This document shows positions 39,841 to 49,379 of a DNA stretch of 64,000 nucleotides, piece by piece; the first letter of the stretch is position 1, and the number at the start of each line of letters is the position of its first letter. A program made the position numbers and the translations under genes. The DNA lies in assembly GCF_000497045.1 (NCBI RefSeq), contig NW_015961958.1, positions 1 to 64,000 of the forward strand, in the 5' to 3' direction. Below the pieces are notes generated by a model, which saw only the letters and a program-made list of their open reading frames with translations, made no database searches and was not told where the DNA came from. The DNA is from Kalmanozyma brasiliensis GHG001. Taxonomy: Eukaryota; Basidiomycota; Ustilaginomycetes; Ustilaginales.

Positions 39841-41513
39841 ATGCCTGACAAGATCGCGGACAGTCGTCTAGCCGTCTGCATCAGTCGCATTCCTGACTCC
39901 GTTCCTGTGGAAGATCTCGCTCTGCTTCCTTCGGATGACCAGCCATGCTCAGATGTATTCGCCAATTACTACCAGGAGCGGCGCAGGAGTTTCTACTCTA
40001 TCTGCATCGCTGTGACCAGGCGGGGAGTGATGCAGCGAGCCCTGGAGTTTGTTAATCTCAGAGGAGGCGTTGCCCATCTGGATACCTTCGACTCTTTCCT
40101 TGAAGCCAGACGTGGCAAACCCGTCAGCCTCCGTAGGGTGATCGAGGACGCAAACGATTTCTTCCAACCAATCCCTTACATATCGTCTCCTCTGGACATC
40201 CCATTCGTTCTCGTAACAAAGACCCTTTGGTCAGAGCAGCAGACCAAGGTAGCAGATACCAAATCGGCACTCGAGCTCGACTCAGATGAGGGCAGCGGCG
40301 ATGGAGTCTCACAGTCAGACCTGCCGTTATCCTCAGCCTCTTCGCTTGCAGATACGAGAGCTTTAGTTGCGAGACGACGAGTCGGGCGTCTGGAAGGGAT
40401 GGTTCGGAAGGCCCTCACTCAACGGGATGATATCGACAAGCTGCGAAAACAGCTGGTCGGCATGGAGCCGAGCCCGCAGGATCTCACCGAGGGACATCAG
40501 GGCTTCGAGCAACAAAAAGATCGGGAGTATGAGAAGGCGACCGATCATGCTTACCTATGCATGCTAGCGCTTGATCGTGCTCGAGAGGAAGCTGGCTTGG
40601 CCGAAGAAATCGCCCAATATCAGAAGCACTTCATTTGCGCCAAGCACCCAGAGCCTGACTCCTTCATCAAATACACGCTGATCTATGAACGAGAGGGAAC
40701 CAGCGCCATCCCTTTTCCACCCGAAGAGCTTCCACGACCGGACAGCAAAGACATCACCTCCAAAAGGGGATCCTACGATGGCGACTGTCGCACTCGCTGG
40801 CTCCTTCGGAAGAGTCTGAGTGCCGGGATCATATTTACAGAGTGTTGTCCAGGCACGGGCTTCGTCTGGAGTGCGGTACAATCACATTTGGCATCGACGC
40901 CGCGAATCGAGCCTATCTGCAAGTCTCATACCCCTCTCGGCGCAGATACCTGGTGTGTCGAGATATCGAACTCAGCTGGGGCGCCCATCCCTTCGAGCTG
41001 ATCTTCAGGTCGGCACCTCTACCGGCGAACACGACGGTGTTGAGGCTGGATCACGTGCTCGCCGAGGGTGAAGACCCATGCACGTTGCTTCCTAAGTTCA
41101 AAAAGACACTCGGGGAGTATCTGACCCTGAAGAGCGCTTGGCGGATTGATGGGATCAATCCTCTTGGGAATCAGGCGGAACTCCGCACAGGCACTTCGGT
41201 GCTGGCATTCGCTGAATACAAAGTCGACGCCGACGGGAAAGACCTGGGGTATGGCGAGCTCGATCTGCCCGGCTGGATCCGGGCGCCGAAGGGTGTGGTA
41301 CCGCTTGCAGTGCATGGTCGAAAAGCCCCTTGCGACTGGTGTTCACACATTCCAGATCTTCAACATTTCGAATATCACCTTCAAGACGAGTGCGCCCAGC
41401 TGGGCGAGTGCCAGAGGTGCGGCAAGCTAGGCCACACCGCCGACACGTGCAAGGGCAGGGGGCTGCCATCGCGGTACAAGCAGGCCAACTATCGGAGCGC
41501 CAGCAGCTCCTAG
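39841..41513 (+). pseudogene. Zinc-knuckle protein, frame-broken; resembles a non-LTR retrotransposon ORF1
   Basis: An ATG frame from 39841 (MPDKIADSRLAVCI) reads well to about residue 310, then the likely sequence continues one frame back (-1) to 41513. The two frames overlap openly between 40689 and 41001; the switch probably lies near the AAAAGGGG run at 40762-40769. No GT-AG intron fits there. The joined product would have about 557 residues. The C-terminus carries a Cys/His segment C-x2-C-x12-H-x4-C followed by a canonical zinc knuckle, CQRCGKLGHTADTC. A coiled, charged middle plus C-terminal knuckles is the plan of LINE ORF1 or gag-like proteins, and the nearby block VVPLAVHGRKAPCDWC has that flavour. 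No reverse transcriptase follows. Alternatives are a host nucleic-acid-binding gene with a sequencing slip, or programmed frameshifting. Confidence 0.55.
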
Positions 41514-41846
41514 CGAATGCCATCGCAAGTGCCGCTGTCGCGAAGAGGATATCGACCGTGCGCTCCGGTATTCAACTCGTGACCCCTTGTTTACGCAAAG
41601 CAAAGCATCAGAGATCGGTTTGTGAAATGCTTATCATCTTTTTGTGCAACACGGCTGACTGGCAGCCGAAGATGAGTGGAATGGGACTCCTCGCTATGGT
41701 CGAACCCTGTCGGCTGATGGTCCTGTGCCAGGAGCTCGCCAACATGTCGTCGCTGCTCCCTTGTCGCTTCCTAGCTCTCTGACCGGTCCGAATGTTTCCA
41801 ATTGAGCTGCTATACATATATTACATCTGACGTCTGCCGTTTCGAA
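41514..41846. other. Intergenic region, 333 bp
   Basis: The stretch between the zinc-knuckle gene and the tRNA holds no recognisable gene; no poly(A) tail or target-site duplication is obvious. Confidence 0.45.
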
Positions 41847-41949
41847 GGGTCTTTAGCTCAGCAGTAGAGCGGCAGACTTCGGTAGGAATTCTGAAGAAAC
41901 TTTCACGGTTGTATTCTGCAGGTCGCGGGTTCAATCCCCGTAGGACTCT
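41847..41949 (+). tRNA. tRNA-Arg (UCG anticodon) with 31-nt intron
   Basis: A cloverleaf can be drawn by hand. The acceptor is GGGTCTT/AGGACTC, the D stem GCTC/GAGC, the anticodon stem GCAGA/TCTGC and the T arm GCGGG-TTCAATC-CCCGT. The loop reads C-T-TCG-G, then an intron at 41883-41913, then T, placing the intron in the normal position after base 37. The anticodon TCG (41879-41881) reads CGA (Arg). Intron bases GAAG (41893-41896) can pair with CTTC across the anticodon, as in typical pre-tRNAs. The B box GGTTCAATC is intact and a T6 terminator follows. Oddities: the D loop AGCAGTA lacks the usual GG pair, and the discriminator base is T. Confidence 0.85.
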
Positions 41950-41950
41950 C

Positions 41951-41956
41951 TTTTTT
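41951..41956 (+). terminator. Pol III T6 terminator of the tRNA
   Basis: Six T residues start two bases after the tRNA 3' end. Confidence 0.8.
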
Positions 41957-42115
41957 GCCATTCTCCAACCCACTCTTCTCGTTCCTTCTTCTCTCAGCTT
42001 CACATGTACCGCTTGCACGTCGGGAAGACGCTCACATACGACATACCGACATCAAGTTGTGGATGTGTGATTGCATTGTGAACAATTGTGTGTGCAAACG
42101 ATCTCCTATCGACAT

Positions 42116-44224
42116 CTAAACGCGCGCCTCACACTGCTTCTTCAGCCAAGCCTCAGCGCGCGCATCGCCCTTCAGCAGGGGCCCGACCTTGGCCAGCACC
42201 TCGTCGTGGTACTCGTTCAGCCACTTCTTGTCCTCCCTCGTCAGCAGATCCGCATCAACCAGTGACACCTGGATAGGGCACATTGTCAGATGTTCGAAAG
42301 TGAGGTAACCCTTGCTGCCGAAGTTGTTAGGCGTCTTTGCAGGACGGACGATGACGAGGTTCTCAATGCGGATGCCCCACTTGCCGTCCTCGTAGTAGCC
42401 CGGTTCGTTGGAGACGACCATGTTCTCCTTGAGGCTGGTCTCGTTGAAAACGGCGCGGGTGCCGATGCCTTGTGGTCCTTCGTGGACGTTGAGGAAGTGG
42501 CCGACGCCGTGACCTGTTCCGTGGCGGTAGTCGAGACCGTCCTCCCAGAGCGCACGACGAGCGAGCACGTCGAGCAGATAGCCCGTGGTGCCCTTAGGGA
42601 ACACGGCACGGTCGATGGCGATGTGACCCTGCAGAACGCGGGTGAAGGCTCGTACGTGCTCCGTTGCGGGCGTGCCAAAGTGCCACGTTCGCGTAACGTC
42701 CGTCGTACCATCCGTGAATTGCGCACCCGAATCGCACAGGTAGATCTCGTTGACATCGATCGCAGGGCAGCTAGCCGGGTCGGGGCTGTAGTGGATGATC
42801 GCACCGTTCGGACCCGTCGAGGAGATGGTCGTGAACGACTCGCCGCGGAAATGATCCAGCTTCTGACGATAGCTGCTGAGCTTATCGGCACCTTCCGACT
42901 CGGTGACCTTGGCACCCGAGTGAAGCTGCTCCTCGAGCCAAGCAAAGTACTGGCACAGCGCTGCACCGTCCCGGATGTGACTAGCGCGGAACCCTTCGAG
43001 CTCGATCTCGTTCTTGATGCTCTTCTGGTCGACGACGATGGATCGGACGATTTCGACCTTCGCCGCACCCCCAAGGGCCTCCTGCACGGCCAACGAGGCG
43101 CTTTTGCCAATCAGAATCTTGTGCCCCTCCCCGAGCTCGCCACCCACCTTGTGCAGATCGTCATAGAACTCGCCATACGGTCGCAACGTCACCTCCGACC
43201 CAAGCGCCGACTTGACCTCCTCGCTCAGCTGCGCCTCGTTGACATACAGCAGCACCTTGTCCAACAACACCAGGGCAAACGAGAAGAACACCGGATTGTA
43301 CGGCACGTCCGTGCCACGCAGGTTGAACAGCCAAGCCGTCTCGTCGAGCATGTTGGCGACGAAGCCGTGGGCGGACTTCTTCTTGATCTCCTCGCGCAGC
43401 TCTTTGATCTTGTCCTTGCTCGACCTGCCTGCGGTCTCGTCTGGCAGCACAAAGATCTCTTTGCCCGGTCTGGCTGGTCGATCCTCCCAAACGGCATCCA
43501 CCAGGTTCTCCCTGATGCTCACCAGCTGGGACCCGATCTTGCCCAGCTCAGCGTTGATATCCCTCGCATCGTCGGCGCTGATCAAAGCCGCGTCCATGCC
43601 GATCTTGCTCTTCCCCGGCAAGTTTTTGCTGAGATACTCCTGCCAAGTAGGGACGTTCGGCTCGCCCTGCTTCATCAACGTCCACACGGACGGCTCGAGC
43701 TGCTGCCCCGCCTGCAAGAAGTATCGTCCATCCGTGAACAGCAGCGCCTTGTTAGCGGTGACGATCGCACTCCCAGCGGAGCCCGTGAACCCCGTAATGT
43801 AGCCACGACGCAGATCGGACTCGGCAGGATACTCCGAGGCGTGCTCGTCACCAGACGGGACGACGTACGCATCGACGTTGTGCTTGGACATCAACTGGCG
43901 AAGAGCAGCGACCCGTTGGGTGGTGTCCACCCGACCAGTGGCGATAGCTCCCATATCGACGGAAGATGACGCGGAGCGGGATTGGAGGTGTTGAAGACCG
44001 AATGAGTGTTGCGAGGGCCCAGTGAAGCGAAGGGCGATGCCGTGACCAGAGGGCTGGAGGAGGTTGCCTCGCGAGGTGAAGGGCGGGGGCGACAGCTTGC
44101 TGGTTGTGTGGAGGCAGACCGATCGCGGGGGTACTACGACTGATAGTCTCGCAGCCTTGACAATCGAGATACAAGGAGAAGCTCTGTAAGTGGAAGCGAG
44201 AGACGTAGCGTGCGCCGTTCTCAT
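42116..44224 (-). CDS. Xaa-Pro aminopeptidase P, M24B family, with N-terminal extension
   Basis: This metallopeptidase removes an N-terminal residue preceding proline. The single exon has 702 codons from the first ATG. The catalytic C-terminal domain shows the M24 metal ligands: two Asp in LCDSGAQFTDGTTDVTRTW, His in HGTGHGVGHFLNVHEGP, Glu in VSNEPGYYEDG and Glu in GIRIENLVIV. The N-terminal creatinase-type domains begin at TTQRVAALRQLMSKHNVDAY. The first 90 residues are Arg/Ser-rich with almost no acid and resemble a mitochondrial presequence. An internal ATG (residue 91, position 43954, MGAIATGRVD) would give a 612-residue protein, close to cytosolic XPNPEP1 (623). Two localised forms from one gene are plausible. 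Confidence 0.93.
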   Translation of the reverse strand: MRTAHATSLASTYRASPCISIVKAARLSVVVPPRSVCLHTTSKLSPPPFTSRGNLLQPSGHGIALRFTGPSQHSFGLQHLQSRSASSSVDMGAIATGRVDTTQRVAALRQLMSKHNVDAYVVPSGDEHASEYPAESDLRRGYITGFTGSAGSAIVTANKALLFTDGRYFLQAGQQLEPSVWTLMKQGEPNVPTWQEYLSKNLPGKSKIGMDAALISADDARDINAELGKIGSQLVSIRENLVDAVWEDRPARPGKEIFVLPDETAGRSSKDKIKELREEIKKKSAHGFVANMLDETAWLFNLRGTDVPYNPVFFSFALVLLDKVLLYVNEAQLSEEVKSALGSEVTLRPYGEFYDDLHKVGGELGEGHKILIGKSASLAVQEALGGAAKVEIVRSIVVDQKSIKNEIELEGFRASHIRDGAALCQYFAWLEEQLHSGAKVTESEGADKLSSYRQKLDHFRGESFTTISSTGPNGAIIHYSPDPASCPAIDVNEIYLCDSGAQFTDGTTDVTRTWHFGTPATEHVRAFTRVLQGHIAIDRAVFPKGTTGYLLDVLARRALWEDGLDYRHGTGHGVGHFLNVHEGPQGIGTRAVFNETSLKENMVVSNEPGYYEDGKWGIRIENLVIVRPAKTPNNFGSKGYLTFEHLTMCPIQVSLVDADLLTREDKKWLNEYHDEVLAKVGPLLKGDARAEAWLKKQCEARV

Positions 44225-44860
44225 CTATTGTGAGTGGGTAAGAGGGAGTGAGAGATTGGGAGGGAAGGTGGATGAAGGACGCAAGCGAAGGGAGTGCGTG
44301 CACAGACGGATCATTTTTTTCGGCTTGGTCGGTGCATTTTCCGGCAACAAGTCACGCGGCTCAGTCGATTTTCGGACTGACCGACGGATGTGATTTGGTC
44401 GGCGCAGAGACTTCCGATGTACCTGCGGCACGAAGCTCACTTGATTGGCCACACCTATTGCTCCCCTTGTCCTCGCACATGCAGCACAGACGTAGCGTGT
44501 TATTGTGTGACCTTGTTGAGAAGGCCGGGGGAATATGATGCATTGCTAGAGACGACTATGAATGAAGATGAGAGCCCGGGATGATGGTCCTTTTTTGCTA
44601 GAGACTGCGCACCTGCTGCAAAGCAGCTGCGAGCCGAGAAGCTGAGTTTTGGATGCTAGAGTCTAGAGGAACTAAGGGTAATGGGGGGGATGTGCGAGTG
44701 TAGGATGGAATTAGCCCGTTGAGTACTGGTACAGTGAGTCTAGGCGACTCTTGCGTGAAGAAGAGATGGCACGGAGAACCTCGAAGCTGAAACGAAGACG
44801 GAACGAAGAGCAGTAATCAAATGAAAAGGTACCGACATCCCGAGCATGACGCAAGCGCGC
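44225..44860. other. Intergenic region between APP and SAH1
   Basis: These 636 bp hold the aminopeptidase P promoter and the 3' flank of SAH1. No gene or RNA is visible. Confidence 0.5.
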
Positions 44861-46243
44861 TTAGTATCGGTAGGTGTCACGCTTGTAAGGACCGTTGACG
44901 GGGAGGTCGAGGTAGTCGGCCTGCACCTTGCTGAGCTTGGTGAGCTTGACGTTAAGACGGCCAAGGTGGGCGAGGGCGACCTCCTCGTCGAGCTCCTTGG
45001 GCAGCATGTAGACCTCACCGCGCTTGTACTGGCCCTGGTTGTCGTTCCAGAGGGCGATCTGGGCGAGCGTCTGGTTGCAGAACGAGGCCGACATGATGAA
45101 AGAGGGGTGGCCAGTGGCACAGCCAAGGTTGACGAGACGGCCCTCGGCGAGGAGGATGATGCGCTTGCCGTTCTTGAGCGTGTATCGGTCCACCTGGGGC
45201 TTGATGTTGCTGACGCTGGCAGCGTTGGCCTTGAGCCAGGCAACGTCAATCTCGATGTCGAAGTGGCCAATGTTGCAGACGATGGCGTCGTCCTTCATGG
45301 CCTCAAAGTGAGCACCAGTGATGATGTCACGGCAACCGGTGGTGGTGACAAAGATGTCGGCCTGCGAGGCAACGTCGTCCATGATGTCGACCTGGTAACC
45401 GGCCATCGAAGCCTGGAGGGCGTTGATGGGGTCAATCTCGGTGACGATGACACGGCAGCCGTAGCCACGGAGCGACTCGGCGCAACCCTTGCCGACATCA
45501 CCGAAACCGGCGACGATGGCGACCTTGCCGCCGAGCATGACGTCGGTGGCACGCTTGATACCGTCGACGAGCGACTCGCGGCATCCGTAGTAGTTGTCGA
45601 ACTTGGACTTGGTGACCGAGTCGTTGACGTTGATGGCAGGGAGCTTGAGGGTACCCTTCTTCATGGCCGAGTAGAGGATGTGGACACCGGTGGTGGTCTC
45701 CTCGGAAACACCCTTGATCTTCTCGAGAAGCTCGGGGTGCTTGTCGTGGACGAGCCAGGTGAGGTCTCCACCGTCGTCGAGGATCATGTTGGGGCCCTCG
45801 GGGTGAGCGGTGATGGTCTGCTCGAGGCACCAGTCGTACTCCTCCTCGGTCTCACCCTTCCAGGCGAAAACGGGGACACCGGTGGCGGCAATAGCAGCGG
45901 CGGCGTGGTCCTGGGTGGAGAAGATGTTGCACGAGGCCCAGGTGACTTGAGCACCGAGAGCGGTGAGGGTCTCGATGAGGACGGCGGTCTGGATGGTCAT
46001 GTGGAGCGAACCGGCGATGCGGGCGCCCTTGAGGGGCTGCTCGGAGCCGTACTTGGTACGAAGGGCCATGAGACCGGGCATCTCGCCCTCGGCGATCTCG
46101 ATCTCCTTGCGGCCGAAAGCGGCGAGCGAGATATCGGCGACCTGTGATAAAGCACAATAGCGAGGATGCCAAGGTCAGTCTTCTGAAAGCAGCTCCACGA
46201 CGTATCAAACGGGGTCGAAGCAACATACCTTGTAGTTAGGCAT
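44861..46243 (-). CDS. SAH1: S-adenosyl-L-homocysteine hydrolase
   Basis: This NAD-dependent cytosolic enzyme splits S-adenosylhomocysteine into adenosine and homocysteine, relieving product inhibition of methyltransferases. Exon 1 (46243-46229) carries only five codons, MPNYK. An 87-nt GT-AG intron (46142-46228) follows, then exon 2 (46141-44861) resumes with [20 protein letters not shown]. The total of 431 residues is normal for the family. The NAD site is [13 protein letters not shown], the substrate region includes [17 protein letters not shown], and the chain ends in the conserved RDTYRY tail. Codon use is strongly biased, as expected of a highly expressed gene. Without the microexon the protein would lack its N-terminus, so the splice is well supported. 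Confidence 0.97.
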
Positions 46244-47443
46244 TGTGAATGATGGATGTGTATGAGAAACGGGAAGGGGAAAGGAGGTTGGATGTGGTGG
46301 GGAAGGAAGAAGCGAGATGCGTAAGGCTCTTCAAGAAGGAATCAGATGTTGTGCTGCTGCTGCCGCCCCCGTGCACGCTCTCTCGAACAGACCACTTTTG
46401 GAAGGTGAAGGCACACGTTTGCCGCCGCTGCTCAGAGCATGCGAAGAGCCGCCACGCCACCAGCGAGGCGTTGACTGCAGATCTAGGGTCCCAAGTTCTT
46501 CCAAAAGGCCCTGACCAGACTGCATGTGAGAAAATTCTTGTCGCCCAAAACTTTCTTCGCGTTGATTTTCTGCTTAGCTTTTCAGCCGGCTGCTGCAGAG
46601 GCCACCACGTTCTGCCTTTGACCTCGCGCCCGGACCAAGAAGATCTGCGCGACTGTCGGCCGTGTCTGAGCCGCCGCTTGATTTTGGAGTCCATAACCAG
46701 GACATTATTTAGGTCTAACATCTGTAGGCTCAATTTTGACACTTTGAATGCTCGGACCCAGCAAACCCAGCCGAGACATCTTCATCCTCCTCCCACGGAA
46801 GCTGCCCAAGAGCCAGCACAGCACCTCTGATCTATACATCAGCTTTGAGCAGCCTCGTAAGAGCGACGGCCTTCCTAGAGCTGTCAAAGGGGAGCAGCAA
46901 AGAGACAAGCAGCTTCCGAGCAGCGAGTCCAATTCAATCTAGTAGGCAGCGGTTTGAATTTTGTAATGGCGCGTCGCCTTTGAATACAAGGATGAGACAC
47001 ACACACGCCTGTTGCCCTGTTGAGCTGCGCTTCCAGGTCGAGCGCGTGTGAGCGCACCTGGCTGGCTGGCTGGAGCGCAGTCGTGCGTGTGTGACATGGC
47101 GGCAAGCCAGCTAGCTACAGCCAAGAAGGCTCTGTGCACAGCTGCTCCGCTCGCTTGGACCTTCCAAGGATCCTCGAGATCACATCCTTTACGTTCTACT
47201 CGATCCACCTCTTCCACCAATCGTCACCACCCTGTCGACCCTCACGACAACCCCGTGGTCGTACGAAGCAGCTTGTACCGCTGCTTGCATCCATCCTAAG
47301 CATCTTCTCCGGCCGTTTCCGCGCCAAATCTTTCGCTGATAGTCACGAGGTCAATCGCTTCCCAAGCAAGGCTGTTTTGATCACGGCTTCTCAGCATATC
47401 ACCAGTCGGCCACACTTTCAGTCACTACAAGCATACTGTCACC
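46244..47443. promoter_or_regulatory. Divergent promoter region SAH1/septin
   Basis: These 1.2 kb lie between head-to-head genes. A CTGG repeat (47058-47073) contains the same GCTGGCTGGCTG 12-mer found twice upstream of the GCK kinase. No convincing coding sequence is present. Confidence 0.5.
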
Positions 47444-48739
47444 ATGAACGGCGGCTCTATTGAGGTTGACGCGGCAGCGCCAGCGTCCAACGGCGGTGCG
47501 GCTGCCGCTGTCGCAGCTGGACGCAAGAAGCTGATGGGCTACGTCGGTTTCGCCAACTTGCCTAATCAGGTGCACCGAAAGAGCGTGCGCAAGGGCTTCA
47601 ACTTCACTGCTATGGTCGTTGGCGAGTCGGGTCTGGGCAAGTCGACGTTGATCAACACGCTCTTCAACACCACCCTCTACCCTCGCAAAGAGGTACCGCC
47701 TCCGCAGCAGGAGCGACCAAAGACGGTCGCCATCGAGTCGATCAGCTCTGACATCGAGGAGAACGGCGTTCGTTTGAGGCTCAACGTCGTTGATACTCCC
47801 GGATTCGGTGACTACATCAACAACGACGAAAGCTGGAAGCCCATTGTCGAGAACATCGAGTCGCGCTTCGATAACTACCTCGAGCAGGAGAACCGCGTCA
47901 ACCGCAACAAGCTGCAGGACAACCGCGTTCACGCTTGCATCTACTTTGTCCAGCCTACAGGTCACAGCCTTCGACCCATCGACATTGAGTTCATGCGACG
48001 ACTCCACCAGAAAGTCAACCTCATCCCCGTCATTGCCAAGTCCGACACGCTCACCGATGAGGAGATTGTCTCGTTCAAGCAGAGAATCCTCAACGACATT
48101 GCGCATCACCAAATTCAGATCTTCCACGCGCCCATCTACGAGATGGAGGACGAGGAGACGCTTCAGGAGATCCAGGAGATCTCGAGCAAGGTGCCGTTCG
48201 CGGTCGTAGGCTCCAACACCGAGATTGACACTCCCGACGGACGACGCGTGCGCGGGCGAGCATACCCATGGGGAGTGATCGAGGTAGACAACGAGGAGCA
48301 CTGCGACTTTGTCAAGCTGCGTCAGATGCTCATCCACACGCACATGGAGGAACTCAAGGAGAACACCAACAACGTCCTCTACGAAAAGTACCGAAGCGAA
48401 AAGCTGGTGGCTATGGGCGTCACACAAGACGCCTCGGTGTTCAAGGAGGTGAACCCAGCCGCCAAGATGGCTGAGGAGCGCGCAATTCACGAGGCAAGGT
48501 TGAGGAAGATGGAGAACGAGATGAAGCTCGTCTTCCAGCAGAAAGTGGCCGAGAAGGAAGCCAAGCTCAAGCAGAGCGAAGAGGAGCTCTATGCGCGCCA
48601 CCGCGAAATGCGAGATGCGTTGGAGAAGCAGAGACAAGAGCTGGAAGAGAAGCGCCGCCGACTGGAAAGCGGCCGTCCGCTCACACCCGAAAAGGTGTCG
48701 CAGGCAACCAAGAAAAAGGGCTTCTCGTTGCGAAACTAA
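47444..48739 (+). CDS. CDC3: Septin, Cdc3 class
   Basis: This filament-forming GTPase acts at the septum and bud neck. The single exon has 431 codons. The polybasic and N-terminal signature MGYVGFANLPNQVHRKSVRK is that of Cdc3-type septins. The P-loop is GESGLGKST (60-68), switch II DTPGFGD and the G4 motif AKSD. The septin-unique element is WGVIEVDNEEHCDF. The C-terminal coiled coil spans residues about 335-415. The blocks LKENTNNVLYEKYRSEKL and QDASVFKEVNP match yeast Cdc3 far better than Cdc10, Cdc11 or Cdc12. The U. maydis numbering (Sep1-Sep4) is not assigned here. The protein probably interacts with the septation machinery, which also includes kinases like the GCK in this window. Confidence 0.95.
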   Translation: MNGGSIEVDAAAPASNGGAAAAVAAGRKKLMGYVGFANLPNQVHRKSVRKGFNFTAMVVGESGLGKSTLINTLFNTTLYPRKEVPPPQQERPKTVAIESISSDIEENGVRLRLNVVDTPGFGDYINNDESWKPIVENIESRFDNYLEQENRVNRNKLQDNRVHACIYFVQPTGHSLRPIDIEFMRRLHQKVNLIPVIAKSDTLTDEEIVSFKQRILNDIAHHQIQIFHAPIYEMEDEETLQEIQEISSKVPFAVVGSNTEIDTPDGRRVRGRAYPWGVIEVDNEEHCDFVKLRQMLIHTHMEELKENTNNVLYEKYRSEKLVAMGVTQDASVFKEVNPAAKMAEERAIHEARLRKMENEMKLVFQQKVAEKEAKLKQSEEELYARHREMRDALEKQRQELEEKRRRLESGRPLTPEKVSQATKKKGFSLRN

Positions 48740-49379
48740 GCTCGACGGGCTGCGTCATTCCAAGTCTAGGCGCCAGAGCACTCGACGGCCCACGATCAAG
48801 GGGCTCATCATACCTCAAGGCTCTTCCTTCTTGCAGACGTGTCAGAAGGCTCATCATGAGACCTTCGCGGGATCCGTAACTCAAAAGCTGCATCAGCCTT
48901 CCAAGCGCGTCTGTTCCATTTAGCCATCTTTACGAAGTCACAGGTTTTCCTTCACTTGCAACAGCAGCGAGTTTCTTGATACTGAACCTTGAGCGTAAGC
49001 ATGTAAAACTGCCTTCCTTGCTGAGCTCCGTCGACGCCCCACAGTCTCGTTCCTGAGTGTCTGTCGGAAAGCCAATGCGGTAGGATGCGAGCGCAAAGGG
49101 GGTCTAGAGAGTCGATCGGCTCAGCCGACCGAGGGTGACTACACTAAAGCCTCAGGCTTTTCGCCTCACGCATGCACGGCTTGCCTCGTTACGCCACTCA
49201 GTGTGATAAGGCAAGTCACAAATCGTGATGCTTCTGATGTGCTCAGCTCTACGGATTCCGGACATAAAAGCCCTCTTGTCTTGGTAGAACGCAGATGCGT
49301 GCCCCCCATTCCCTTCCTTCCAAAGCTCCTTTCCGACCTCTGAAACGCGGACTCCTCTGAGTGTTTCGGACATGGCATA
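48740..49379. promoter_or_regulatory. Intergenic region upstream of KAR5
   Basis: These 640 bp contain the septin 3' flank and KAR5 upstream sequence. I searched it by eye for the pheromone response element ACAAAGGGA and found no exact match. Confidence 0.45.

Noticed and set aside
40689..41001. Programmed -1 ribosomal frameshift in the zinc-knuckle gene
   Set aside because: No canonical X-XXY-YYZ heptamer in the right frame was found; kept only as a minor alternative to a mutation or sequencing slip.
42290..43969. A 559-codon open frame antisense to aminopeptidase P
   Set aside because: Same cause: codon bias on the coding strand. No domain is recognisable in it.
44846..46147. A 433-codon open frame antisense to SAH1
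   Set aside because: Shadow of a highly biased housekeeping gene; the translation is repetitive Val/Leu/Asp/Gly sequence without motifs.
47399..48637. A 412-codon open frame antisense to the septin gene
   Set aside because: Shadow frame; the sense strand encodes a complete septin.
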